Below are positions 25,314 through 32,988 of a stretch of 63,599 bases of DNA, piece by piece. This DNA is from Bacillota bacterium (GTDB taxonomy: Bacteria; Bacillota; Clostridia; Oscillospirales; Oscillospiraceae), in the NCBI GenBank assembly GCA_023459875.1, contig JAEWRY010000034.1, forward strand, positions 1-63,599, in the 5' to 3' direction. Under the pieces are notes generated by a model. That model searched no databases, had not been told where the DNA came from, and was given only the letters and a program-made list of their open reading frames with translations. The position numbers were made by a program, and so were the translations under genes. The number at the start of each line of letters is the position of its first letter. Within the stretch, counting starts at the first letter, position 1.

Positions 25314-26495
25314 ATGACTTATGAAGAGATAAAGGCGCTGGACAGCCAGTACATCATGCAGACCTACGGCAAATTCCCCGTGGCCATCGACCACGGCAAG
25401 GGCGCGACGCTCTACGACCCGGCGGGAAAGAAATACATCGACTTTGCCGCGGGCATCGGCGTCAATTCCATCGGGTACGGCAACGAAGCCTGGTGTGGGG
25501 CCATAGCCGAGCAGGCCGCGAGGCTCGGCCACATGTCCAATCTGTTTTACACCGAGCCGCACGCAAAGCTCGCCAAGGAGCTGTGCACCCGGGCGGGCCT
25601 CGCAGCCGCCTTCTTCGCGAACTCCGGGGCGGAGAGCAACGAAGGGGCCATCAAGCTGGCGCGGAAATACTCTTTCGACAAGTACGGCAAGGGGAGAGGG
25701 ACCATCATTACCCTCAAAAACTCCTTCCACGGACGCACCATCACAACCCTCTCCGCCACCGGGCAGGACGTCTTCCACAATTATTTCTTCCCCTTTACCG
25801 ACGGCTTCCGCTATGCCGAACCGACCATCCAGGGCGTGAAGGAGGCGTCCGGCCACGACGTGTGCGCCGTGATGCTGGAGCTGGTGCAGGGCGAGGGCGG
25901 CGTGCTGCCCATGCCCAAGGAATTTGTCCATGAGCTGGCCGTTCTCTGCGCCGAGCGGGACTGGCTCCTCATCGTGGACGAGGTGCAGACCGGCATCGGC
26001 CGCACCGGTACCCTCTTTGCCTTCCAGCAGTACGGCATTCTCCCGGACGCCGTCACCTTTGCCAAGGGAATCGCCGGCGGGCTGCCCTTCGGCGGCTTTC
26101 TCGCGAACGAAAGGTGCCGCGCGGTGCTCACCCCCGGCACCCACGCCACCACTTTCGGCGGCAACCCCATCTGCGCCGCCGCCGCCCTCAAGGTGCTGGA
26201 GATTTTAAACGACGCGGCTCTCGCCGCGGTGGCGGAGAAGGGCCATTACCTCAGAAACGCCATCGAGGCTATGGACTTGCCCTGCCTGGGCAGGACCCGG
26301 GGCCTGGGACTCATGATCGGCATTGAGGTAAAGGGTGAACGGACCAACAAGGAGCTTGTAACCCTTCTCATTAAAAACGGGCTTCTGTGCCTCACCGCCG
26401 GAAACGCTCTGCGCTTGCTGCCGCCGCTCACTATCACCAGGGAAGAGATGAACGAGGGACTTGAAATTATAAAAAATACGCTGGGAGGGCTGTGA
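25314..26495 (+). CDS. argD: Acetylornithine aminotransferase
   Basis: PLP-dependent class-III aminotransferase making N-acetylornithine from the semialdehyde and glutamate. 393 residues. Visible features: NSGAESNEGAIKLARKYS, SFHGRTITTLSATGQ, the IVDEVQTGIGRTGTLFAFQQYG block, and the PLP lysine in TFAKGIAGGLPFGGF. GAGGAG precedes the ATG. Its stop overlaps the ribosome site region of argF. Confidence 0.96.
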   Translation: MTYEEIKALDSQYIMQTYGKFPVAIDHGKGATLYDPAGKKYIDFAAGIGVNSIGYGNEAWCGAIAEQAARLGHMSNLFYTEPHAKLAKELCTRAGLAAAFFANSGAESNEGAIKLARKYSFDKYGKGRGTIITLKNSFHGRTITTLSATGQDVFHNYFFPFTDGFRYAEPTIQGVKEASGHDVCAVMLELVQGEGGVLPMPKEFVHELAVLCAERDWLLIVDEVQTGIGRTGTLFAFQQYGILPDAVTFAKGIAGGLPFGGFLANERCRAVLTPGTHATTFGGNPICAAAALKVLEILNDAALAAVAEKGHYLRNAIEAMDLPCLGRTRGLGLMIGIEVKGERTNKELVTLLIKNGLLCLTAGNALRLLPPLTITREEMNEGLEIIKNTLGGL

Positions 26496-26497
26496 CG

Positions 26498-27418
26498 ATG
26501 GAAAAAGATCTTCTGAAGCTGCTGGACTTAAGCCACGAAGATATCGTGAAAATCCTCAATATGGGCGACCAGATGAAGTACAACCAGAAGCACGGGCTTA
26601 TCCACAACTTCCTGCAGGGGAAGACCCTCGCCATGATTTTTGAAAAAAACTCCACCCGCACCCGGGTCTCCTTCGAGACCGGCATGTACCAGCTGGGGGG
26701 CCACGCCCTCTTCCTCTCGGGCAAGGAGAGCCAGATCGGCAGGGGAGAGCCGATTGAGGACACCGCCCGGGTCCTCTCCCGGTACTGCGACGGCATCATG
26801 ATCCGTACCTTCGGTCAGGCCGAGGTGGAAAAACTCGCAAAATTTGCATCCATTCCCGTCATCAACGGCCTCACCGATTTTGCCCACCCCTGCCAGGTAC
26901 TGGCCGACCTCATGACCATCCGGGAGCGCCACTCCCGCTTGGAGGGGCTCAAGCTCTGCTTCATCGGCGACGGCAACAACATGGCAAACTCCCTCATCGT
27001 GGGCGGACTCAAATGCGGCATGGACGTCTCGGTGGCCTGCCCCGAGGGGTACGACCCTCATCCGGACGTTTTGAGCTTTGCCGCGACGATGAAGAGCGCG
27101 AAATTTGAGCTGGTGCGTATTCCCGCCGAAGCCGCCCTGGGGGCCGACGTGGTGATTACCGACGTCTGGGCCTCCATGGGGATGGAGGAGGAGGCGCAGA
27201 AACGCCGGGAGGCTTTCCGGGGCTTCTGCGTGGACGATCATCTTATGTCCCTGGCCCATAAGGGCGCCGTAGTGCAGCACTGCCTGCCTGCCCACCGGGG
27301 CGAGGAAATTACGGCCGAGGTTTTCGAGGCCCACGCCTCCGAAATTTTCGACGAGGCGGAAAACCGCCTCCACGTCCAGAAGGCGGTCATGTACCTGCTC
27401 ATGAAGGGCGAAGACTAG
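26498..27418 (+). CDS. argF: Ornithine carbamoyltransferase
   Basis: Joins ornithine and carbamoyl phosphate to citrulline. 306 residues from the ATG at 26498, 9 bases after GGAGG; a GTG at 26492 is too close to that site. Carbamoyl-phosphate motif STRTRVSFE, FAHPCQ and HCLPAHRGEE are intact. Last gene of the arginine cluster; no carAB is seen, so carbamoyl phosphate must come from elsewhere. An R1 repeat starts at its stop. Confidence 0.96.
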   Translation: MEKDLLKLLDLSHEDIVKILNMGDQMKYNQKHGLIHNFLQGKTLAMIFEKNSTRTRVSFETGMYQLGGHALFLSGKESQIGRGEPIEDTARVLSRYCDGIMIRTFGQAEVEKLAKFASIPVINGLTDFAHPCQVLADLMTIRERHSRLEGLKLCFIGDGNNMANSLIVGGLKCGMDVSVACPEGYDPHPDVLSFAATMKSAKFELVRIPAEAALGADVVITDVWASMGMEEEAQKRREAFRGFCVDDHLMSLAHKGAVVQHCLPAHRGEEITAEVFEAHASEIFDEAENRLHVQKAVMYLLMKGED

Positions 27419-27420
27419 CT

Positions 27421-27520
27421 TGTCGAAAAACCCTGTTTTTCGACAAAGTACAAGATGGAAGCGGCTCTCTTGAGCCGCACAAAGAGTGCCTGGCGGGAAG
27501 TGAATTCCCGCCAGGCACGG
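27421..27520 (-). repeat. R1 hairpin repeat, copy C (short)
   Basis: Reverse copy carrying only the right half of R1: TGTCGAAAAA/TTTTTCGACA hairpin, GCGGCTC/GAGCCGC hairpin and the perfect GTGCCTGGCGGGAA hairpin. The left modules are missing. It lies between the argF stop and R2, in a convergent gap. Confidence 0.8.
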
Positions 27521-27536
27521 TTATTTCGTATTATCT

Positions 27537-27621
27537 TGTCATTCTGAGGCTAAAAGCCGAAGAATCTTCGTAGCCATATTTTTGACTCATTAAGATCCTT
27601 CGCTTTACGCTCAGGATGACA
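27537..27621. repeat. R2 palindromic repeat, full copy
   Basis: An 85-bp imperfect palindrome. The ends TGTCATTCTGAGGC and GCTCAGGATGACA are inverted versions of each other, as are GAAGAATCTT and AAGATCCTTC. Five versions occur in the window. Confidence 0.75.
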
Positions 27622-27650
27622 TCTTTATTCAGAACTTTTTCAATTTAACT

Positions 27651-28346
27651 TTACACCAATGTTTCCTCGGGGGTTTTCTCCGCGCTTGCGTCAGATTCGC
27701 AGGGAAGGGGACCGCTTTCACACCAGCGCACAAGACCCTCCAGAGCTTCGTCATGCTCCGTAAAGCTCGCCGAGGACTGCTCCAGCGCCCGCTGAACCTT
27801 CGCCAGTTCCCCGATGGCGTGGGAGAGGGTGGCGCCGATATCCGCCCTGAGATGCTCGTACCGGGCTTCGGCCCGGTCCAGCCAGTCCTCCACCTGGGTG
27901 CGGATGGAATCAGACTGGGCGTGTGCATCATTCAGAATGACCTGCGCCCGGTTGCGGGCATCCAGCTCGATGGTGGCGGTGCGGTCCTTGAGTCTGGAAT
28001 AAGCCTCCGCGTTGGCCTCCAGTTCGGCGGCGCGCTCCCGAAGAACGGAGAGATCCTCCTGGGCGGCGGCGAGCCTGGTCCGCTTTTCCTCCAGGTCGGT
28101 CCGCGCGCACTCCAGGGTTTCGGAAAGACGCTGGTTTTCGGCGGAGAGCTGCGCGTCCTTCTCCACGAGTCCAGCAAGCCGGGTGGTTTTATCGTTCTGG
28201 TCCTGGGTAAGCTCCGCGAGCTTTTTCTGCAGCGACTCCACCTGCTGGGAGTGCTCCCGCGCGGTACGCTCCAGATAGGTCAGCACATCCTGACGGTTGA
28301 ATCCGCCGAATACGCTTCCTCGAAAAGAGTTCTGGGCAGCACTCAT
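27651..28346 (-). CDS. DivIVA-like coiled-coil protein
   Basis: A 231-residue protein with an N-terminal DivIVA-type segment (FRGSVFGGFNRQDVLTYLERTA, residues about 8-29) followed by a long coiled coil to about residue 190. DivIVA proteins bind curved membrane at poles and septa and recruit partners. The ATG at 28346 has GGGAGG upstream; an ATG 14 codons earlier is not supported. It is divergent from ruvX, with a fair promoter (TTGTCC, 17 bases, TAAGAT, 28407-28379). Whether it serves division, wall growth or sporulation cannot be told. Confidence 0.82.
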   Translation of the reverse strand: MSAAQNSFRGSVFGGFNRQDVLTYLERTAREHSQQVESLQKKLAELTQDQNDKTTRLAGLVEKDAQLSAENQRLSETLECARTDLEEKRTRLAAAQEDLSVLRERAAELEANAEAYSRLKDRTATIELDARNRAQVILNDAHAQSDSIRTQVEDWLDRAEARYEHLRADIGATLSHAIGELAKVQRALEQSSASFTEHDEALEGLVRWCESGPLPCESDASAEKTPEETLV

Positions 28347-28414
28347 AAGGCGCGCCTCCCTTATTCCGTAATAATCATATCTTAGCATATTTCGTCGAAC
28401 AGGACAAGTACCGA

Positions 28415-28443
28415 TTGACAGAAGAGGCGCAATCCTTAATAAT
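28415..28443 (+). promoter_or_regulatory. Sigma-A-type promoter of ruvX
   Basis: TTGACA (28415-28420), a 17-base spacer and AATAAT (28438-28443), 19 bases before the ATG. Confidence 0.6.
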
Positions 28444-28461
28444 GATGATTGAGGTGAAACT

Positions 28462-28890
28462 ATGCGTATTATGGCGGTTGACTACGGGGACGCCCGAACC
28501 GGCGTCGCCATCTCCGATCCCACGGGTCTGCTGGCGGGACAGACCTTTGTTCTGCACCTGCACCGGCCGGAGCAGGTGGCGGAGGAAATAGCCTCCCTTG
28601 CCGCCGAGACCGGCGCGGAGGAGATCGTGCTGGGCTACCCCAAGAACATGAACGACACGCTCGGCCCAAGGGCGGAGAAGAGCGCCGCGCTGGGAGAGCT
28701 TTTAAGAGAAAAGACCGGGCTTCCCGTGAAACTGTGGGACGAGCGCCGCACCACGGTGGACGCCCACCGTATCCTAACCGAGACGGGCAACCGGGGCAAA
28801 AAGCGAAAAGAAAAGGTGGACGCCGTGGCGGCCACCCTGATTCTCGAGGGATACCTTACTTTTAAACGCAGGAACGCCGATCTTACGTAA
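28462..28890 (+). CDS. ruvX: Putative pre-16S rRNA nuclease / Holliday junction resolvase, YqgF family
   Basis: RNase-H-fold protein of 142 residues. The start MRIMAVDYGDARTGVAISDPTG carries the first catalytic Asp; the middle has EIVLGYPKNMNDTLG and the third site is in KEKVDAVAATLILEGYL. The family is implicated in 16S rRNA 5' maturation and was first proposed as a Holliday-junction resolvase. GAGGTGAAAC precedes the ATG. Its last 8 bases overlap the 3' end of the convergent exporter gene. Confidence 0.92.
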   Translation: MRIMAVDYGDARTGVAISDPTGLLAGQTFVLHLHRPEQVAEEIASLAAETGAEEIVLGYPKNMNDTLGPRAEKSAALGELLREKTGLPVKLWDERRTTVDAHRILTETGNRGKKRKEKVDAVAATLILEGYLTFKRRNADLT

Positions 28891-29776
28891 TGTCCCGGGG
28901 TTGCCGCTGGGAGAGCCAAAGACCGGGCAGGATGAGGGCGATAGCGCCGATGCACACCGGGGTGACGGGCTCGCCCAGGATGAGCGCGGAGGCGGTCAGG
29001 GTGATGACGGGGATAAGGTATATGTACAGCGACGTGGAGACGGGTCCAAGAATCTCCACCGCCTTGTTCCAGGTCATGTAGCACACCGCCGAGGCGCCCA
29101 GGGAGAGATAGAGGAGGTTTCCCCACAGCACGGGGCTGGAAAAGAGACGGCCCAGGGAAAAATCCAGATTCGTAAACCAGGTGATGGGCAGGGTGAAGAC
29201 CAGCCCCCAGAAAAAGACCTTGCGGGTGATCTGAAAGTTGTTGTACTCCCCCGCCTGGAGGTAGGAGAGGAAAACGCCGTAAGTTCCCCAGGTGAGGGCG
29301 GCCATCAGAATGAGGAAATTCCCCAGAGGGTTTAAGTCGATGCCCTGGCCCTTGGAGAGGTTCAGCAGAACGATGCCGCTCATGGCCATGATAAAGCCGA
29401 TGAAAAAGGTAGGCCGGAGCTTATCGATCCTCCGGAAGGCCCGCAGGAACAGGGCGGTGAACATGGGCGCCGTGGAGACGATGATGCCCGCGTTGGAGGC
29501 CTGGGTGTGAGAAAGCCCCGTGTTTTCAAACATAAAATAAAGGGTCAGGCCGCACAGCCCGGCGCCCATGAAAGGCAGCTCGTCCTTCAGGCTTTTGGGG
29601 AGCATGGGCTTCGGCGAACATAGAAACAGCGCCATCCACGCCAGAGTGAAGCGGAAAACGATTAGCTCCACCGGATGGATTACGCTGAGCATCAGCTTGC
29701 TGGAAATGAACGTGGTACCCCAGATCATCGTCGTGAATAGGGCCAGCAGATGGCCTTTCAGCAGCTTTCGATTCAT
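28883..29776 (-). CDS. EamA-family drug/metabolite exporter
   Basis: A 297-residue membrane protein with ten predicted membrane segments in two EamA repeats (about 8-140 and 152-290). The start, LLALFTTMIWGTTFISSKLML, is typical, and the second repeat has LGASAVCYMTWNKAVE and PVITLTASALILGE. Substrates of the family are mostly amino acids and related metabolites; none can be named here. GAAAGG precedes the ATG. The NlpC gene upstream ends with a strong terminator, so this gene probably has its own promoter. Confidence 0.88.
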   Translation of the reverse strand: MNRKLLKGHLLALFTTMIWGTTFISSKLMLSVIHPVELIVFRFTLAWMALFLCSPKPMLPKSLKDELPFMGAGLCGLTLYFMFENTGLSHTQASNAGIIVSTAPMFTALFLRAFRRIDKLRPTFFIGFIMAMSGIVLLNLSKGQGIDLNPLGNFLILMAALTWGTYGVFLSYLQAGEYNNFQITRKVFFWGLVFTLPITWFTNLDFSLGRLFSSPVLWGNLLYLSLGASAVCYMTWNKAVEILGPVSTSLYIYLIPVITLTASALILGEPVTPVCIGAIALILPGLWLSQRQPRDIT

Positions 29777-29790
29777 GAAAAATACCTTTC

Positions 29791-29825
29791 AAAAAACGGT
29801 GTGCGGAACCTTGGCTCCGCACACC
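29791..29825 (-). terminator. Rho-independent terminator of the NlpC/P60 gene
   Basis: On the minus strand, GGTGTGCGGA pairs with TCCGCACACC and is followed by GTTTTTT. It lies 41 bases after the stop and just before the exporter's ribosome site. Confidence 0.85.
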
Positions 29826-29865
29826 TGTTGCTTATCTGTTCAAATGGGAATGGAACGAGTCTGAA

Positions 29866-30759
29866 CTAGATGATCCGCCGGGCGTAGACCAGAACGTTGC
29901 AGTAGTGGCCGGAGGCGAGGGTGTCAATTTCCACCTTGCCGCCCGTGGAGGAGGCGTGGATGAAATTGCCGTCGCCGATATAGATGCCCACATGGGAGAC
30001 CGGCTTGGAGGTCTTATACTTAAAGAAAACCAGATCGCCTGGCTGGAGCTCGGTGCGGGCAACGGAAACGCCGTTCTTCAGCTGGTTGGTGGCGGTGCGG
30101 TTCAGGCTGTACCCGAAATGGGCGTATATGTACTTTGTAAAGCCGGAGCAGTCAAAGCAGGTGGGGCCGTTCGCGCCCCACACGTATCTGCAACCGAGGA
30201 AGTCCTTGGCGTAGGCGACGATATCGCTGCCCAAGCTGCTGGTGGAGGCTGCCGCGGCGGCGCCCGCCTCGTCGGCAGCCAGCAGGACATACTGGGAGCA
30301 CACGTATCCGGTCGAACCGTTATAAGTTACCATATACCAGCCGTCCAGAGTTTCGGCGACGGGCACCGTGGCGCCGCCGGGAATTTTGTCAAGGATGGAA
30401 TATCCCGTGCCCGCGCCCGAGCGCATGTTGAGGGCGGAGCAGCCGGTGTTCACATAGGCGTAGACAGGCTCGCTCTCGGCCACGGCCTCGACGGCGAGAT
30501 AGTCCGCGAGCATGTAGCCCTGGGTGGAGTTATACTGGACCGGATACCAGTTGTTTTCCGCTTCGCCCAGGACAACAACGATTTCGTCCTTGGGGGCGGT
30601 GGCCAGAATACTGGAGGAGGTAGTGGGCTGCGATCTGAGATTCAGGGAATCTGCGGTGATGGTGCCGCGGCTGAGGTTCGCGGCGGAAGCGCCGGTTATC
30701 AGGGCGGCGGAGAGGACAAGCGTTGTGATCGCTGTTTTGACAAGCGTTGTCTTTTGCAT
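29866..30759 (-). CDS. Secreted NlpC/P60 peptidoglycan hydrolase with two SH3 domains
   Basis: A 297-residue exported wall hydrolase. Signal peptide about 1-27 (TLVKTAITTLVLSAALITGASA), bacterial SH3 domains at about 30-92 and 98-162, and an NlpC/P60 domain from about 178. Catalytic Cys lies in CFDCSGFTKYIY and His in VSHVGIYIGDGNFIHAS. Such enzymes cut gamma-D-Glu to diamino acid bonds in stem peptides. GGAGG is 9 bases before the ATG at 30759; a TTG one codon earlier is possible. Confidence 0.92.
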   Translation of the reverse strand: MQKTTLVKTAITTLVLSAALITGASAANLSRGTITADSLNLRSQPTTSSSILATAPKDEIVVVLGEAENNWYPVQYNSTQGYMLADYLAVEAVAESEPVYAYVNTGCSALNMRSGAGTGYSILDKIPGGATVPVAETLDGWYMVTYNGSTGYVCSQYVLLAADEAGAAAAASTSSLGSDIVAYAKDFLGCRYVWGANGPTCFDCSGFTKYIYAHFGYSLNRTATNQLKNGVSVARTELQPGDLVFFKYKTSKPVSHVGIYIGDGNFIHASSTGGKVEIDTLASGHYCNVLVYARRII

Positions 30760-30809
30760 CAATGTTAACCTCCGTCAGTATTCGTTTCATTCGTAAAGGC
30801 GGGAAGAGT

Positions 30810-31100
30810 TTATTTCCCGGAGAGGGCTCTCGTGAGCCATACGGCGGCCACGTCCATAGCCGCGTAAAGGTTTTCCTTCTCGCTTTTTTTCACGACCCGG
30901 TCGCGGCTCTTGAGGTCTGGGTCGGTGAGCTGGAGCTGGACCGAAATGCGGGTGGCCATGTCCAGATCGCCCTGTTTCTTGGAGTCTAAAACCTGCATCA
31001 TAATAATGTATTTATCAGCCATGCTGCCATAATAGATGAGATTATCCTTGCGGCGAAGGGGATGTCCTTTATAAGTCAGGGGTATATTTTCGTTCGCCAT
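30810..31100 (-). CDS. Conserved small protein, unknown function
   Basis: A 96-residue soluble protein beginning MANENIPLTYKGHPLRRKDN, without recognised domain, signal or membrane segment. GGGAGGG before the ATG and a near-perfect promoter upstream (31138-31166) show it is a real gene. It is followed by the NlpC/P60 gene after 50 bases, so the two may share a transcript. The composition (many charged residues, predicted mixed helix and strand) suggests a small cytosolic protein. I do not recognise it. Confidence 0.75.
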   Translation of the reverse strand: MANENIPLTYKGHPLRRKDNLIYYGSMADKYIIMMQVLDSKKQGDLDMATRISVQLQLTDPDLKSRDRVVKKSEKENLYAAMDVAAVWLTRALSGK

Positions 31101-31137
31101 AGTTTCCCTCCCATGGTTATTTAAAACTTGTAACCAA

Positions 31138-31166
31138 ATTGTAACACATGGTATTCAATCTGTCAA
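31138..31166 (-). promoter_or_regulatory. Near-consensus sigma-A promoter
   Basis: On the minus strand: TTGACA (31166-31161), 17-base spacer, TACAAT (31143-31138), about 38 bases before the 96-residue protein's ATG. Confidence 0.8.
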
Positions 31167-31307
31167 ATTCTTTTCCGAAGGAATTATCTTCCTTTGTAAG
31201 TTTTTTTCAAAACAGACCGTATAAAATAGCAAATTAAGCAATTAATATAGATTATCGGAACTCATTTAATACAAATTTAAAGATTTTAATAATTTTAGAG
31301 ATTTTAG

Positions 31308-31336
31308 TTGAAAATGAGTTTGAACTGTACTATACT
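31308..31336 (+). promoter_or_regulatory. Sigma-A promoter of the glycosyltransferase
   Basis: TTGAAA (31308-31313), 17-base spacer, TATACT (31331-31336). It places the start of transcription near 31343 and so rules out the in-frame TTG at 31308 as start codon. Confidence 0.75.
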
Positions 31337-31388
31337 ACACAACAGTCTCCTGGCAGAACAAATTAAGATATCGGAAAGGCTATGCTCT

Positions 31389-32693
31389 ATGGTACAATGG
31401 GTTAAATATCTGAATATGGCTATCTTCATCGTGTTTTGTTGCTGCTACGCGTATCAGCTTGTTTATGTGGGCGTGCGTTTCGTCAAGAAAATGCCGAGGG
31501 AACCGGCGAAAAAGCTTCATAAATACGCCATTCTGATTGCCGCGAGAAATGAAGCGAACGTCATCGGGGAGCTTCTGGACAGCATCCGCCACCAGGACTA
31601 TCCGAAAGATCTGATCGACGTTTATGTCGTCGCTGACAACTGTACCGACAACACCGCCGAAGTCGCCCGCAGACATGGCGTAACGGTCTATGAACGTTAT
31701 AATATGCAAAAAGTGGGAAAAAGTTACGCCCTCGACTTTGTATTTAAACAAATTAAGGAATCCCTGGGGTTCGGCGCCTATGACGGCTTCATGGTTTTCG
31801 ACGCCGACAACGTGCTGGATGAGCACTATGTGAGAGAGATTAACAACGTGTTCGACCGGGGCTACCGCGTGGTCACAAGCTACAGAAATTCGAAGAACTT
31901 CGGTTACAACTGGATTTCCGCCGGATACGCCTTCTGGTTCCTGCGCGAATCCAAATATTTAAACGGCGCCAGAATGCTCTGCAATACGAGCTGCGCGATT
32001 TCCGGAACCGGTTTTTTGATTTCAAGCGAAATTATTGCCGGTGACGACGGCTGGAAGTACAACCTCCTCACCGAGGATATCGAGTTTACCGTCGATAAAG
32101 TGATTCATAACGAAGTGATCGGCTACTGCGAAACCGCGGTGCTTTATGACGAGCAACCGGTGGATTTCAAGGCGTCCTGGAATCAGAGGATGCGCTGGAC
32201 CAAGGGCTTTTATCAGGTAACGTGGAAATACGGGCGGAAGCTGCTGCACGGCTGCCTCACGGGCAAAGGGTTCCAGTGCTTCGACATGCTGATGACCATC
32301 GCGCCCGCGACCCTTCTCACACTGGCTCTGCTGGTGGTAAACATTTTTGCCGTCGGATACGGTGTTTATACCGATCATATCAGGGTCGCGGCCGTCGCCA
32401 TGACCGAAATATGGATGAGCATCCGGAACGTATACGGCTCTCTCTTCTTCTTCGGCCTCATCACGGTTATCTCCGAGTGGAAGCAGATCTACTGCGCCCC
32501 TCATAAAAAACTCCTCTATTTATTCACCTTCCCCATCTTTATGTATACCTACATTCCCATCGCGGTCGTAGCCCTTTTCAAGCAGGTCAGATGGGAACCC
32601 ATCCAGCATTCCTTCGCCCAGACCGTGGCGGAGATCCGCAGGCAGGACGCGGTGGAAAACCCCATCACCTGCGAACAGAGAAGCCACTTATAA
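31389..32693 (+). CDS. Family 2 membrane glycosyltransferase
   Basis: A 434-residue processive-type glycosyltransferase. One N-terminal membrane segment (about 8-27) is followed by a GT-A domain with ILIAARNEANVIGELLDSI, VVADNCTDNTAEVA, the metal-binding FDADNVLD, the acceptor-side EDIEFT, and QRMRW (Q-x-x-R-W). Three or four membrane segments follow (about 300-410). This layout is found in polysaccharide synthases such as hyaluronan, cellulose and poly-N-acetylglucosamine enzymes; product unknown. GGAAAGG lies 9 bases before the ATG at 31389. Confidence 0.85.
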   Translation: MVQWVKYLNMAIFIVFCCCYAYQLVYVGVRFVKKMPREPAKKLHKYAILIAARNEANVIGELLDSIRHQDYPKDLIDVYVVADNCTDNTAEVARRHGVTVYERYNMQKVGKSYALDFVFKQIKESLGFGAYDGFMVFDADNVLDEHYVREINNVFDRGYRVVTSYRNSKNFGYNWISAGYAFWFLRESKYLNGARMLCNTSCAISGTGFLISSEIIAGDDGWKYNLLTEDIEFTVDKVIHNEVIGYCETAVLYDEQPVDFKASWNQRMRWTKGFYQVTWKYGRKLLHGCLTGKGFQCFDMLMTIAPATLLTLALLVVNIFAVGYGVYTDHIRVAAVAMTEIWMSIRNVYGSLFFFGLITVISEWKQIYCAPHKKLLYLFTFPIFMYTYIPIAVVALFKQVRWEPIQHSFAQTVAEIRRQDAVENPITCEQRSHL

Positions 32694-32704
32694 TAACAGA
32701 AAAA

Positions 32705-32732
32705 ATACCCGCAGGGATATCCCTGCGGGTAT
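32705..32732 (+). terminator. Hairpin after the glycosyltransferase
   Basis: ATACCCGCAGGG / CCCTGCGGGTAT, 12-bp perfect stem, 11 bases after the stop. Followed by TATCAG rather than a T-run. Confidence 0.65.
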
Positions 32733-32740
32733 TATCAGCT

Positions 32741-32938
32741 TATCGAAAAAGTCCCTCGTCCTTTTCGCCACCGGCGAAAAGCTTTTGCGGATTTTGCGTT
32801 GCGCTTACGTGACCGAAATCCGCAAAAGGTTAAATACCAGTATCCACCGGGAATTCACTTCCCGCTGGATACTCTTTGTGCGGCTCCAGAGAGCCGCTTC
32901 CATCTTATCGTTTTGTCGAAAAACAGAGTTTTTCGAAA
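32741..32938 (+). repeat. R1 hairpin repeat, copy D
   Basis: Complete, uninterrupted R1 copy of about 198 bp. All five stems are present; the third is GTATCCA-type instead of GTGCCTA-type, with the opposite arm changed to match. Ends are TATCGAAAAA and TTTTTCGAAA. It lies in a convergent gap. Confidence 0.85.
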
Positions 32939-32943
32939 GTTTG

Positions 32944-32976
32944 AAAAACCCGCAGGGAAACACCCTGCGGGTTTTT
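32944..32976. terminator. Bidirectional terminator
   Basis: AAAAACCCGCAGGG and CCCTGCGGGTTTTT form a 14-bp stem with A-run and T-run on the two sides. It serves the minus-strand regulator gene and could stop read-through from the plus strand. Confidence 0.85.
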
Positions 32977-32988
32977 CTGTTTTGCGCG

